Positions 36,861 through 50,616 of a stretch of 64,000 bases of DNA are shown in pieces (the first letter of the stretch is position 1; every line of letters starts with the position of its first letter). This DNA is from Fasciola hepatica. Lineage: Eukaryota; Platyhelminthes; Trematoda; Plagiorchiida; Fasciolidae. A program made the translations under genes and the position numbers. Location of the stretch: contig CANUEZ040000151.1 in assembly GCA_948099385.1 (NCBI GenBank), positions 5,464,001-5,528,000 on the forward strand, written 5' to 3'. The notes under the pieces were generated by a model. The model searched no databases and had not been told where the DNA came from. It saw nothing but the letters and a program-made list of their open reading frames with translations.

Positions 36861-37744
36861 CATTAAAACTATTGTCTTTGTTCGTCAATACGCAAGCAAA
36901 CTGCAGAACAGGTGAACTTTCATAAATTCTAATGAGAGATGCGATAGATCGAAAATTTAAAAGTTTTCTAGTAGGGGGTAGCAAAAGGACAGCTCGGTAT
37001 GCAACGGGTGCATATCTTGTGGGTAAACTTCATGTGCGATTCAGTATTTCCATCAATAAGTTTAAAGATAAGCTCCTCAATAGAAGGTAAGGAAGCACGA
37101 CTGAATGTAATTAAGTGGTGCACTGTAGCTTTTGTTATTTCAGAAGACTAGAGAATATTACAGAAGAACAATTGCGTAAGGTGGGGAGAACCCCACCAAT
37201 AGACATTTGTTGATGGGATTGATTACGGGGTCTGAAATTGTGTGACCATGGAGATATGGAAAGTCGAAGCCACAGTTTCGCGACACAGAATAAAATGTGC
37301 ATAGATCACCGGCGGTGGCTACTTATTGTTAGCTTTCGTTACTTGATGAAGTCGATTGTATGGAAGGAGTTGCTACTAATCGTTCCATTGTCTGCGAGAA
37401 AAGTTGACCTTGAAAGACAAAGATGCATTGCGCGAATGTCGGCGATCTGAAGATGAAACCAAACTGGATGGAATACTGTCAAATGTTTGACAAATTCTCT
37501 TTACATGCACGGAAATCAGAGGAACAGCAGGTGATGGGATACGAAAAGAAATCCTGTGTCAGTGCGATCCAAAAACCATAAAAACACTCCAAGGGGATCA
37601 GATTTTCAAACGACGAGATTAGTTAGTGGACAAACTACTACTGGAAAAAGTAAATTCTACAAGGGAGCAGATGATAGTTACGACTTCTGATGTAAGTAGT
37701 GGTAGTTAATTAGTGCTTACACTGCCTCGTCCGGGTTTTTTATT

Positions 37745-37915
37745 ATATGCTTGCGCATAAGTGTATTGGAAGGGGTAGGCCCTACAACCTTACACTCCCA
37801 CCGCACTATTAGGGACAACCGGCAATCAGACCGTGAGACTTGGATTGGCAGAGAACCACACGTTTTCAATAGGTCAGATGTGATAACGAGTCGGACGACA
37901 ATGAATTACTGTCAA
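37745..37915 (-). mobile_element. tRNA-headed SINE, copy 3 lacking its head
   Basis: The body matches copies 1, 4 and 5 (CGCACTATTAGGGACAACCG, ACCGTGAGACTTGG, CGAGTCGGACGACA), but homology stops at TTACTGTCAACAAAG. The tRNA-like head is missing, as expected for a 5'-truncated insert. Intergenic. Confidence 0.65.
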
Positions 37916-38649
37916 CAAAGTACTGAATAACCGATTGCTTTATGTATAATTTTATTCAAAGACTATTGGAGAGAAATGTGAATACGTTTACTGGGCTTCC
38001 GGAAGCAGTGATATAAATTCTGGTGGTAAAAAGCGTCGCCAGTGGTATTTCTGCTGATACCTTAAGGACTCTTTTCAGGTCAAGATTTCTCTTCCACAGT
38101 GGAGCTAAATGGACCATATCAAACTTCCACCTGTCCATTTGGAAGCAGCTGAAACCCGGTGAGTAACATCTGTCGCACTATCTTCCTTCCTAAGGTACAC
38201 AGTAAATACAGTTAGGAACAGTCACGTAGTAGTAGTCTCGATAAGGAACAAGTTAGTTTCGGGCTTCTGTTAGAACACTTTCATCTTCACGTACCCTTAG
38301 GGGAAAGAGATGAATGGTATTGCACTTGAAACCTTTGATGCCGCGATATAGGTCCCTTCCGTCCGACTGAAGTGGGAAGGTTTCTTCCAACCAGCCGGTC
38401 ACAGCAGTGGGGCAATGTGAGACAAATCCATTCTGCTGGACAAAGTGGTTGATACCGAAGACCCACAGATGGTTTCTTTTAACATTTGCAAGTTTACGGA
38501 TGCATTGGCATCTTTGGATAAAAGCACTGAGCCAACCACGCATGAACTATAAATGTTACTTCAAACGTCTGTTATGACGTCTTTTTGTGTATGGCACTCA
38601 ATGAAATCCAGTAGATTTTATTTATCTCTATTCCTTCTGCGTTGATAGC

Positions 38650-39060
38650 CACTGAAGTTGTGCAACTCTAATCGACTTTTGGGAATATCGTCACTGAAGA
38701 AGCTCACCGGACTGCTTGTATCTCTTGCAAAATTTATTTTTGTTTTTCACTTCATAGAAAGTGCAAAGCTGGTCAGTATTTGTTCTCAAAGCTATAATTA
38801 TGCATTCAGTTTTGTGGCCAGGGTAAAGGTTCTTCGAATTTCATCTGCGCGTGATAACCGCGTAAATATCGGGACTCAGTTTTCTGACCAATTCACCCGT
38901 TGTGAAAATGTTTTACGTTTTCATGCTCACAAAGATAAGGTACCACCCCGTTTCTCTTCCACGTATGCATCCTGTAGACCTAGTCACTGTGACTCTGTGC
39001 TTATAAGGTATACCAACGATATCGATTTTGGTATGCCAGATACATGAAAACGGTCCGAAA
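38650..39060 (+). mobile_element. Possible LINE fragment
   Basis: Near its end the sequence reads LIRYTNDIDFGMPDT. DNA there (ATAAGGTATACCAACGATAT then TTTTGGTATGCC) resembles 42922-42960 of the CR1-like copy at its RT active site. The rest of the open frame (SLKKLTGLLVSLAKFIFVFH etc.) is not recognisable. Weak call. Confidence 0.3.
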
Positions 39061-39604
39061 TATCTGCGCGGTTCGAGTGGTAGCTTCGCTGAAGGTATGG
39101 ATATTTTATTGGGTCACATTAAACATTAATTTCTTCCCAGGATATAGTGTAAGTTTTGTTTGGTATATGTTGATTCATGACTTTGTTCCTGAATCTAAAC
39201 TTGACACGATCAAACAAATTTCACGCTGTGTTCACCATTCATGTCGTTCACCGCAAGGTGTTTTATATCGTGACTAAAATAAGGGTGACGAAATATGCTG
39301 AGCTATCCCCCTCGTTGAGTAATTGAATACTCATTGATGTTCGAATCACCCTGCTGGAATTCAATGTAACCAAGGTTTCCGGTTTGGGATCGTATGGTTC
39401 TCTAATTACACACCTTGAGTCGAGGTCTTTAATGTCGGCAATACAAATGCGGGTCAGTCGATCGGTTCCATCTGCAACCGTGTTTGATTGGGCTAGGCAT
39501 ATAGATGCCTCGATGTGGTTCACATAATTTACCCTTATTTACGTTACTGCCATCAGTGTCAGCTTTCGGTTCGCTGCCCGAAAGAAGCTGGAAATATATA
39601 CTGA

Positions 39605-39745
<141 letters not shown>

Positions 39746-40309
39746 ACTTTGGGTTCCATTATTTTTATGCAAATAAATGTGATACCCTGTAACAGATGAC
39801 TACTCCCAGTGTGGTGGAGTATGCATACGAGTTGCTGAATAGGTAAGCAGTTAGTTGCTCAAAAAGGATTCACGAACAATTATGGAGCAACAGTGAACGC
39901 GATTACGTCACACGGACTGAGCACAGTAAGATGAAGTAGGGCATACAAATCACACGATCCTATCCTGCTACCGCATATAGACTACCCTCAGGTAAACTGA
40001 ATAGCTGTGATGCAAATAAGCGGTGTTGTTATAGTTGATTGATTTTGTTCATGTCCGAAGGAGTGGTTTGCTCGGCATGTCGTTTGAATCATTACACCCA
40101 TATCAGGGGATTCACTGAGTCAAACAAGATTATAAGCCACATAGAGTGTGTATACCGTAAGTTATCCCAATTCAAGTATTTTGGTTCAATAAAATCAACC
40201 AAATGCTCTTTGAAATGTCCAAAACCGCAAGAAATGTTTCAGTTTCTGTTTACATAACCAAATAGAACTAGAGTGAACTTCCCTATTGTGGAGTAAGCAG
40301 ACCTTAGGT

Positions 40310-40680
40310 TCTTTTCCACAGCCCTTCAGTTGATACCAAAAAATGTATCACACCTTGCATCTTGGGTATAAAAATCATGTGATCTAGCACTCTTATTTCG
40401 GACCTAAAAGGTCCAGTCGAGTGTGAGTTACATAGCGAATGCACATGAAAGATGTATCGATGATGCCAGCAATCAAAACAACCAATCTCGTCGGACACTT
40501 TATATCGATTTGGAGGGAAAGGTTTACAGAAATGGCAGTTCTACTTCCATTTCGTGCGATTCATAAGACCAGTGTTAATTTATGTATATTTCCTCTTCAA
40601 CGAATCATTCACTACTCTGATTTCTTAATCGAACTGATTAGATACCCGCAGTTGATACTCCCTTATTTCTAACCATATTG
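40310..40680 (+). repeat. Unclassified dispersed repeat, copy 1
   Basis: About 370 bp that recurs, diverged, at 61750-62105. Shared blocks in order: CCTTCAG-TGA-ACCAAAAA, GTCGAGTG, TATATCGATTTG, CATTTCGTGCGAT, ACCAGTG, CGAACTGATTAG-TACC and AGTTGATAC. No coding frame is kept in both. Family unknown. Confidence 0.55.
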
Positions 40681-41137
40681 TTGGTCGTTATAATCCCGTT
40701 TCCAAAGGCCTAATAAATGGGGTGTTCTTTTTCTCCTCTAGTCGTTGAATAAAATCGCGTATGAAGCCACCAGTTGGTCTGCGTTTTTGTATGAAAAATC
40801 CAGACGAAGCAACACAGGTACACAGGCTACGTGATCGCTTCCATACTGATTCTATTATGTGCGTCAGTTTTTCCGCAGTAATTGCTGTGCGACTAAAGTC
40901 ACAATAAATATTGTGCTCCAACGGTGATACCCGATTTTGTCATACACGAGGAGCTTCATAGAGTTTCACAAATTCACTAGCACTGTGGCAAAAAACTGCG
41001 TCTGGTGGATCTATATGAAAGATAGTAAAAAGAATCTTTGGGATATCTGAAGGCTACAAGAAGAAACGTCGCTCCGGTAAGAAAGTCTGTTTATGAAGAC
41101 AGAACCCCACTAACATGAGTGTACCCACTATTACGAT

Positions 41138-43670
41138 TTGCCAAGTACGCTCGAAGATGGAAATTTGTCTGATTTATCCTACACTGTTAGTAGCCAGGAA
41201 TACGAACCAAAGGGTGTACTTTTGATTCTCGAAAGTTGGCTGCACAATAATGTCGAGGATGAAATCGTCGACATTGATGGTTTCGTACGTTTTCGCGTAG
41301 ACTGTGCAATTCCCTATAAAAATCGCTGTAGTGAAGTCATTACCTACGTCAACGATCGGGGGTGCAAGTTACCCCGAAATTTGTTTCCTAACTCCACAGC
41401 ACATATCAGTGTCTCTGTTCTTCAATGTAAACCTAAACACTCGAGTCATTACAGACCCCTTGTTATCGCTAATGTATATATTTCTATATAATATGATTCA
41501 TCATGCAGCTTGAACGCTCAACTCACCATGCATGCACTACCAATGAACCTGACGAATTCTCCAATACTTTTCCCTTGTTCCTTCTAAATCATTTGGATTC
41601 ATCCTTTTTGTATAATCTGTGATGAATTCAATAGGTCGGACTTTAGATTTCTTACAACATTTGGGCTGAAAAATATTGTTACCATCTCAGCCAGACGTAA
41701 AACTCATTTATATCTCTGTTTTGTGAAAACCCCCAACGTGTTCCTTACTGATTATCGTTCACCGGTGGGAAGTTCGAATCACACGGTCATTGCATTTTCT
41801 CCCACCATTGACGGAGAGAATATGCGTCAATGTTTTACACAACATGGCCACTGGGAGAGTCGTCAGAGCCTATGCCGTCTGGACAACCTCATTAGGTTTG
41901 CAGACATGACTGAAAGGACTCATCTTAATATATTTCTTACTCAGATTTATCGTTGTTCTACGATCACCTGACAAACTACATAAATTTTTGTTTCGATATA
42001 TGTTCCCTAGTTGAAACTGGGTATATTTGTGCGGATAAATTTTCATCCCATTATATAAAACAACTGCGTCGTAAAAAGAAACGCGCATATATCGCTAAAA
42101 ATTGTCCCTTGGTTAAAATTCTATCGCGGCCAATCAGAGTGGAGCTACACAAACTGAATGCTTTGTATGTTCAGACACTAGCGACAAATGGAAGTTGTCG
42201 CGATATTTGGAAAGTTCTCATATAGTTGAGTAGCAAAAGCTCAAAGAAACTCCTACCAAGAGTAGATGTTGAAGAACTCAACTGGAACTCCATCGACGGC
42301 AGAGACTGAGCGTCAGCCTTGAGTTTTGATGCTAACAACCACTTGGTGCCTATCAGCCATTCATCTAATTCCATCGACTTATACAAAGAACTGTCCCAAC
42401 TTCAACCTGGTAGAGCATGCTGCCCTAATGAACTGTCGCCAGTTATACGGAAGGAATGTGAGGCCGTATTATCCTCTGTTATATCCGACCTCTTCAATAG
42501 CTGTCTAGCGCATTCAAAAACCTCTGATGGATGGAAAGTGGCTTTTGCTACATCGGTACCCAGGAAAGGAACTAACAAGTTTCGCCCAGTAGCACGCAAG
42601 TCCGTTATCCTCAAGGTATTTGAACGATTTCTACTACAGTGAATATCTCATCAGCTTACTGTGTCTGACCCTAATCAATCCATCTACAGTCGTTCACGTT
42701 TAACACCGGACGCCCTCCTTTCCCTCACACATTCGGTGTTGTCGGCACTGAATCAGAAATGTATGGCGATTACGGTCTGTTTCTTTGATTACCGTGATGC
42801 ATTCAACTGCGTGGATAGATCCAAGTTATTACGGATTCTGATGGATAGCCAAATTCAGCCAAATGATGTACATTTGATGTTCCGTTATTTTTCTGGTCGA
42901 CAACAGTCTAGGACGACTGCATGCTGATAAAGCATGTCGATGATGTGATTTTTGGTATGCCGTACCCTAATCAGTCTATACAACCTCTCCCACAGGACAG
43001 CATGCCTAATCTTGGTAATCGGTCCCCCACACACAACCTGCGAGCGAATCCATCGAAGTCTTCCGATGGGATTCCGAGGGATTACGTATTCCAATCTTTT
43101 GGAATCCACTCCCTCCTTGTTCGATAACGGTGAGCGCACAGGAAGCAGTTCATCAGTGAAGTACCTCGGTGTTATCAATACTCGTGACCTTTCTTGTTGT
43201 GAACATGTCATCGCGGTCGTCCTGAAGATATACGGCTTACGTTTTATGTTTTGAGACTTAAGTCGTTTGGTACTGAACTCCATCTCATCCGAAAACTTTT
43301 TAGTTTTGCATTCTACCCCACTGGCTCCATGCTTCTCCTGTGATATTCCCCGAACTGCTCGTTAAAGAGTTTAAGCTAATTGTATGTTCTCCGAAGCACT
43401 TATCTAGAGGGAGTGGTATGCCTTGAAATCAGTTAACCCATTTTATGTGCCAACAAATCGATCTCAGTAAATGTATTTCTACATCATCTACACGATTTTA
43501 CTATAAACACCTATATGCTCGTACCAAAATCTTCAAGTTCTTCGTAGTACCATATCCTGCCTGTTTCCTTGCTAAACCTGATGCAATCATTGCAGAGCTA
43601 AACTCAATGCTGAGTTGACATTATATTTCATTTTTTGTATCATTTTGCAACTGGAAGTGATTATGTAGCT
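41138..43670 (+). mobile_element. CR1-like LINE, degenerate copy
   Basis: Plus strand. Endonuclease: ILESWLHNNVEDEIVDIDGF, then VITYVNDRGCKLPR and HYRPLVIANVYISI. RT: PNELSPVIRKECEAVLSSVI, GWKVAFATSVPRKGTNKFRP, CFFDYRDAFNCVDRSKLLRI, a decayed HVDDVIFGMP active site and SSSVKYLGVINTRDLSC. A C-terminal region continues to about 43610 (KIFKFFVVPYPACFLAKPDA). Stops at several points, and the catalytic box YADD is altered. Probably the same superfamily as the copy at 29190, but too diverged to be the same element. Confidence 0.75.
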
Positions 43671-43699
43671 GCTGAATATCCACCTTCGGGTGTATAAAG

Positions 43700-44450
43700 C
43701 ATTCATCTAACTTGAACACAACCATCACCTGCACCTTTGTAAAATGTCAGTTTTTCAACACTAATCTGTATACTAAGCAGTGTTACAGTAGTCATTTTGG
43801 TCCCCATGGGCTTCCCGTTTATTTTAAACGAAGAGTACCTTGAAACATTAGGAGGACTTGGGATCCACGTCATTGATGTGGGTGGAAAATAGGTATGGAG
43901 AAGAACAGCTCCGAAGTGAACTCCAAAATTTTTGATCAAGGGTTTTGAAGAATGGTTTGCTTATTTGGTTTATCGCACCCTTCCACCGAAGTTATTAGAC
44001 TGCCAGGCAAGCAACTGGTATGGGCATCCAAAAGGTTCTAGTTTGGCGAGGAATCTTGATCGAGGAGAGCCAAACACGCAAGAGTAATCAAAGAAAATAA
44101 ATCTGACTGACTGTTTTGTTGTTCAAAGACTTACTCATCAGATAAGCGAGGGAGGCTTCTTTGCCTAGAGTGCGTCTATTTGGTTTATACGCAAAACGGA
44201 AAGTGCTATGCGGGACGTTCACATGTGAATGCAGGCACGTAAGGATATTCTTCTCATTCGGTTTGTGCCCTAGATATAAAGACTATTGAACGAAAGCGTT
44301 TCGTAGTGATTGTTGACGAGATTCACCTGGACAGCCGTGAACCTACTGAACCATAGAATTATGTTCCACATATAGTTTGTCAATTCACCTGCAATCTCAG
44401 TGGCACTTAAAATGGTGGAACAAACCAACAACTCTCACGACTGATTCCAG
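43700..44450 (-). mobile_element. CR1-like LINE, RT fragment
   Basis: The minus strand reads FAYKPNRRTLGKEASLAYLM then NNKTVSQIYFL (RT finger and palm region). At the DNA level 43870-44060 matches 30280-30440 of the long CR1-like copy: GGTGGAAAATA, AACAGCTCC and CAAGGGTTT in order. It abuts the 3' end of the plus-strand CR1-like copy, so the two are tail to tail. Confidence 0.6.
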
Positions 44451-45559
44451 AGCGTGACTGATAAAACCGATGACACAGAGCACCTCCACAGGTAATCCGA
44501 ACTGAAAAACTGGGTCAACTACGGTGAACCATCTGATGACAACCAGACAAAAAAGTTGACCACATTTAGTCTTTCGAACCGTTGCCATATAGTCGCTATC
44601 TGAAGATGTTAGCATTCAGCAAAAGTATGCTAATCAGACTGCGTAGCTGTACTGATTAAACAGGCATCCCGCGTGACACGGCCTGGTACAGCTTCAGGGC
44701 TACGGACGCTGAGGAGCTCCAACTGATCAGAATCACCGAGAGCAAGTACAACAAAAGCTCGGTGCGATTAATCGACTTGTGATCTACCAATTATTATTTT
44801 CTTGATTTAACCTATTTATACAAATCAGTTCTGCATTAAAATTGACGTGTAAGTCCGCAGCATTTACGTACTTGCCTTTTCGGTTTGCATAGCACTGCGA
44901 ATAGGACTGTAACCCTTTTCTTTTCGTGCAGAAACCACCAACACGATCAATACGCTTACCATGGAGATCATTGTAATTCATCTAAGTTACAAACATCATT
45001 TGTATAAATTTCATATTGTCTTGCCTGGGCGAGTAAAAATAGCTAATGAAACGTGAACGGTTCGAAGTGCTTGTCTTCGCTTCGTACAAACAAACTGGAT
45101 AAAGGGCACTCAGTACTTGGAATATTCAGAGAGAAAGGGGATAGCTTCATGAACTGTACGCAGGCTAGCACAAACAGATATCAGTTTTATTTGCTAAGAG
45201 TAAACTTAAATATGTATGTACTTGTGACGCTCCCATGGGAAAAACAGGGACTGATAACATCATCTCCCAGGATTCCTGCCTAAACCATCACTTGGGCGTT
45301 AAAGTGACATTAATCGGTGACAAACCTGCATGGATTTTCTTACGATCAGCAATCCACGTAGGAGAAACATAACTTTATCGTTAGACAAGGCGCTTCGCAA
45401 AATATGACGGATGAGGTAGCAAGTGCAAAATTGAAGATGACGGTGTGTATCTTCAAAGTATGGCAATTACCGATGGCTTTCCTTAAATGTCTACAAGTTG
45501 CCTTCCGGTAGAACCCGGTGTACGGACTATCTTAACTGATGATAACAGCTCGTCAGTGC

Positions 45560-46165
45560 TCGGATGTGTTGCTTGATACGCCTTCCAAAAGTTCATGTGA
45601 TATACCTCCGATGGTGGCCGATTTCTACTAACCGCACTTCTTTCTGTCCTCAAACCATCCGGTTTCTCCAGATTCCTGCATTAGTCTGCGTACAATTGAT
45701 GCAGCTATCGACTTTCTCTCCGAATATCGTCGATTAGAAATCTTTGCAGTTATCTCCGCATTACGCTTATTCTCGATAAAGAGACAAACCAACGCTTGGT
45801 ATCCCAGCTATCGAGAACCGTTGGTTTTCCTTGTCCCACACAAAGTCCTGTAATCAGTAACCTTATTACGATGGACAGTCAGCTGCACTGAGTTTGACTG
45901 CCCTTCCTAGCCCATACACACGAACACATGCACACAGATGCGTTCACTTAGTCATCCAGATTTCATTCAATGCCTGTCTGCTCCGTGGTCCCGGTGACCG
46001 TCATTCCTATCGACGATCAGTCGACTGAATTTCCGTACCGAACGAAGTTGAACACGTAGTCCGTGATTTGTCTCAGTCGCCCACGCTTCCTTATGCCTCA
46101 CATGACTTGTTTGCAACGTGTGTGGCGTACAACTTTCCAGCATGGATCGTGGGGCTTGCTGCATT
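45560..46165 (-). mobile_element. Penelope-associated repeat, inverted copy
   Basis: 45740-45870 is a close inverted match to 28245-28390: CAGGACTTTGTGTGG, AAGGAAAACCAACGGTTCTC, GGGATACCAAGC and AAGCGTAATGCGGAGATA are all shared. 46000-46165 matches 27960-28105 inverted (CACGTAGTCCGTG, TTTGCAACGTGTGTGGCG). So about 430 bp upstream of the PLE RT at 28430 is duplicated here without the RT. Confidence 0.7.
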
Positions 46166-46299
46166 ATTCACTGTGTCTGAGCGGTGCTCGCATGAGGATC
46201 GATTTGAGTGCAGAATCCAGCCAACGTTGTGTCGATCGTACATTTCCCTTTCCACAATATACTTCCCCATATCCAGAGGCAGTTCCAGCATAATCGACA

Positions 46300-48766
46300 G
46301 CTTGGTTCATTGGAATCGCATCACCTATTGAGAAGTCCACCAAAAGGATTCAGCTCTCAATCAGTATTTTTTCATTAATAACCGAAACCAAGCTTGTGTT
46401 CATTTCTCTCTGTTTCATTGGGGCTTATCATGAGATATGGTTTCCTCAGGGTTTTCATTGCTGACTTTATTTTTTGATTCCATATTCTATATGAAATCAG
46501 AAGTAGCTTCGTCCTCAATTGAGAATGGATGCGTCGATCTTTTTACACACAAGCCACTGTCGAAACTAGTATAGACGAACAATGTTGTGCTCGTTATCTG
46601 CTCGTCAAAGGGCTCATGTACTGCATCTCGAATAGGTCACACAGTCAAGCACTTGTCCCAGTGCAATACACTTAAGCCTTAAAAATATCGTACCCGTCGG
46701 GCAAGGAATGGCTCCACTTCTGAAAATCGATGAGTTTCAAGTTCACAGCGTTTCGTCACAACTAACATCTTATAAGTAACTATTTTATGTTACATCTGTT
46801 AAATAAAAGGAAGTTTGGATCTAAAGATCACAACAAATTTGTTGTTTTGTCTATTTTTTATTTCAGTACATTTACGATTGGCTTGAGACCATTCCTGGTC
46901 ACGTGGGGAACTACATGAAAATTTTGTCTTCATCTTGATACTTTTTTACGTTCATTCATTTATTATACTACTCATGCATCAATTAATTCAAAATAAGTTG
47001 GTCCACATTGATAACACGCTGGCTTTGTGCAATCATTTTGAGATTAAATAAAGAACTGTTGAAGTCATAATTAGCAAACCCCGGTGTCGTTGGTCGTCTT
47101 TTTAAGCAAGCAATCTAGCGCATTTTGCCGGGGAAATCAATCAAAGTCGAAATCCATCAACGGCAACCGTTTTCAGCAGCAAAAACAGAAACTCGAACCT
47201 CCGTGGATAGATACACCACCCGGGAACATTGTACTGATGATGACGGACAGTTAAGTGACACCCATTCCAACTACCTAATTGCATCCCTCGATCGGTCTTC
47301 GGGCGTAACAACAGAGACTTGAATAGACTCGATTTATTTTTCTAACCGACCTAGACTTCATAACTCTTGTGCACCAGCCAGCATGCTACAAAGCCCTTTT
47401 GGACTCATTACTAGTTGGTAAATTATCGCAAATGCCTGTAATCTGTTGCCGCGAGTAACATTTCTCAAGGTAGGTTTGTAATCAAATGTACAGCCTTAAC
47501 TCGTGGCCCAGTCGCCAATGTCCACCGAGCAAAAAACCACGAAATTAATGAGTAAGCACATGCAGCTTCGCCTTGACTCAGGTGATCCAGTTTAATCACA
47601 ATAAGTGAGATCATATTCGCAGAAATACCACCAGCCGGGTTGTCGGAATGCATCTTCGTGTAGTCATTTCCGGGTTAACAATCACACTATTGAAGTCAAG
47701 ACTCGTTAATACCGAAGTCGTCGATGTTCATCTGACGAAATTTTTTTGGCAGATATAAGAAGACTCAACAAATTACTAACATCTTTATCAACAGCCGAAA
47801 GTGAAGTGTAAAACTACATGACCAAACCCGCAAGTGTTGAGCAGTGCCTAATTTTCTGCCGTTTTATCCCGACAAACTAATATCGGAGGCCTCTGTTTAA
47901 CCCAACAAAGTGCAGTGACTATGAATTAAAAATGAACGTCTTCTCACGAGATGGTACACATATTTTCAGACCTAAACGTGAGATTCCATTGGTTATGGTT
48001 GGTTGTAAATGTTCATTCCTGTTGATTCCCAGGATACACGCGGGAGACAGACGCTAGTTAGACATGCTCTCTGGATTACGACAATAGCAATTTATGTATA
48101 TTCATCTGCGTATGAATAGCAGAACATTACTTCAGGTAAGATTTTATTCTTATATTTGCATGGCCTTGAAAATGGATGAATACATTCGCGATAGTTGCAC
48201 GGTTACGCACAATACGAACGAATCTTTTTCGTTCGCGCATATACGCACCTACGGTTTTTTACCCCTTGGGGGCCCCACAAAGTTGTCGTGTTCATTTTGA
48301 CCAGAATATACACCAACCATGGAGTCAGATACGGTGCCAAGACCAGAAACACAGAAAAGAGTAACAAAGAGATTGTCAAACTTCGAAAAATAAGTGAATC
48401 AATGGGGCGTATATTTCGCCACCCTTGCTTTCTCTTTCTCTCTCCGACATAATGATCAACCAACGAAGATGAAACTAATCGACCAAAACCGCCAATATTG
48501 AGTTGATTGGATGTGACTAGTGGAGTTAAAACAAGGTCGTGAAAATTGAATGAAATCTATCGAGAAAAAATATACACTACACAAACTGCAGAAGGATATG
48601 TGCATGGATCACAGGTTACTCAACATCAATCCGTCAATGCGCCGTACCGCTTATTGTCTGCAAAAATACTGTGAACGAGGATCAGTAATCTCGATTTAAA
48701 GTGGTGATTGATAGAGGTCCGTCTCGGAGAAGGCAGAAGCTGACAATTAATGGGAATCACGCCCAG
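46300..48766. other. Intergenic, no gene recognised
   Basis: Includes the presumed 3' untranslated region of the minus-strand gene (left of 48767). No other supported feature. Confidence 0.45.
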
Positions 48767-48906
48767 TTATGCACACGAATCAGTGACATAATCATCCTCA
48801 TAGACGGGATCATTCAAAGTTGTTGACGCGTCTGACTCCACCGCATGGAACATTTCAAGCGTATCAGATGACGAATGTTTCGGCAAATCCGGAGACTTGT
48901 GCAGAT
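48767..48906 (-). CDS. Unidentified Ser/Pro-rich protein, last exon
   Basis: Acceptor CTTCTCTTCTTTGCAG ends at 48907; phase 1 in. The protein is LHKSPDLPKHSSSDTLEMFH, AVESDASTTLNDPVYEDDYV, TDSCA, then a TAA stop whose last base is 48767. The C terminus is acidic with two tyrosines in acidic context (PVYEDDY). The nearest AATAAA on this strand is about 620 bases further (48143-48148), so the 3' end is not well fixed. Confidence 0.75.
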
Positions 48907-50616
48907 CTGCAAAGAAGAGAAGATGGGTGAGTGGCGAAATCAGTTGACTGGTGCACGGGAAAAGAGGTCTTATGATTAAGATTTGTAATATTAATTTCAC
49001 TGAAAACAATGCACACGTTAGTTGGTGGAAAACATAAGTGAACAGGGTTCGGATTTGTGCTCAATAAAAATGTAGATCGCTTTCGGCGTGCGGCTCACAA
49101 ATCTGACAGCGGCTGGTAGAAAATCGAGGGAAGGGTTGTTCGTTCGATAACCGATTTCATCGTAACACTGGGCGCGTTTGGTCAGAACCTTATATAACAT
49201 TGTGAGACTCATGTTTTCTATTGAGTAAAGCAAGCCATCTTTGACCACAAGTGAAAGCTCGAGGAAATTTCAGCAATAAATGAGAACAGGTTTTCGCTCC
49301 ATTAATGTGACCTGTAGACACCCAAAATGATGAAACAACCTCCCTTTGTTCCTACGTTGCTGATAAACGGTTTGATTATGTTCCAAAACGATAACGGAAT
49401 TCGGGCTAAGCTGAATGACTGCTTACTTTGACAGCCCCAAAATTGGACACCTCCGGACACGGCGGTGAAAGATAGAAATTTCGACAGAACAACAGTACTG
49501 TCTTGCTCTTTGCTGTTGTTAGATGGTCTGTTGTATCGGTCTGTCTTCGAGTTACAACAGCCACCTGGAGTCTGTAGATTTCTTCTTTCATCGGCATGGT
49601 CCGGATGATATTCCACACGTCGTCCTGAAAATGTGCCCCAGAGTTGGCACGAGTACGGCCTTGTCTTTACTGCTTTTCTCTTTAACCTGGTACTTTTCTT
49701 GTCCCATGAAAGAGCCGTAATCTTTTCAATTCTTTTAAAACATCTTCTCACTCAATCCCGATCAAACACCATCTCTTTTCCACCTAATTAAATTTTGATT
49801 CGGTTCACCTTTGTTCCACCAATCCGATCCCTCTGCTGGGTCTTTTATTAGTCTACTCTCTATCTTTGTCTTCATACATATGTTTGCTTGATTATCATTC
49901 TGCATGCAAGATTGGTTTTCTATTTCGTCCCAAACACTTCTTCAAACTCACCAACCTCTTTTCTTACGATACAAGGCTCAAATTTACCCCAAACCTGGAT
50001 ATTACAATCAAGTTGGAGTGGAGTTTTGTCTTTACCTTCTTCTTTATCTCTTCTTGACTGGGTCCAACGTAGTCATTGGCCTGAGAAATGACTCAGCTCT
50101 AACATCCAATCTGCAGTCGCCTTCTCATCAACGGCGAGCTGCTTCATTGACCCCATTCTAGCGCTATTATTTTTGTTTTTATTCCTCCGACTTTACATCG
50201 GCTATTTTCAACACCGGTCCCAAGCACATGCATCCAGGTTTCTTTCCCTGAAGTTCGGACCTCAAAATTTCAATCTTCTATCTCCCCTGGATTGCTTAGT
50301 TATGGAGCACGTTTTTCCTGTCCGTCTTTCCACCCACCTACAACCTTTCTATTTTCAAAAACAGGATCAACACACTGGTTTTGACGTAAACGTTCCCCCA
50401 CAGACTCCTCCTATTACACTACGTTTTCGAACTATGTGGTTTATCCCTTTTACTGTAATTCACTTCGGAAGTAATATAAAGAGTTTCAGGAGAACAAGAA
50501 GATGACAGACTTGAACGCTATCTAAATCTCAACTCTTCAGCAATCCGCTTATGTTGTTGATTTCCTCTCAAATTAAATTAAACCGCAAAAGAACCGAAAG
50601 TCTGACCATGACTAAC

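Noticed and set aside
46068..46331. Possible LDLa start (CSHEDRFEC) that could extend the perlecan-like gene
   Set aside because: Only three cysteines, no CDG..DC..SDE half, no clear splice sites, and the frame begins inside a PLE-associated repeat.
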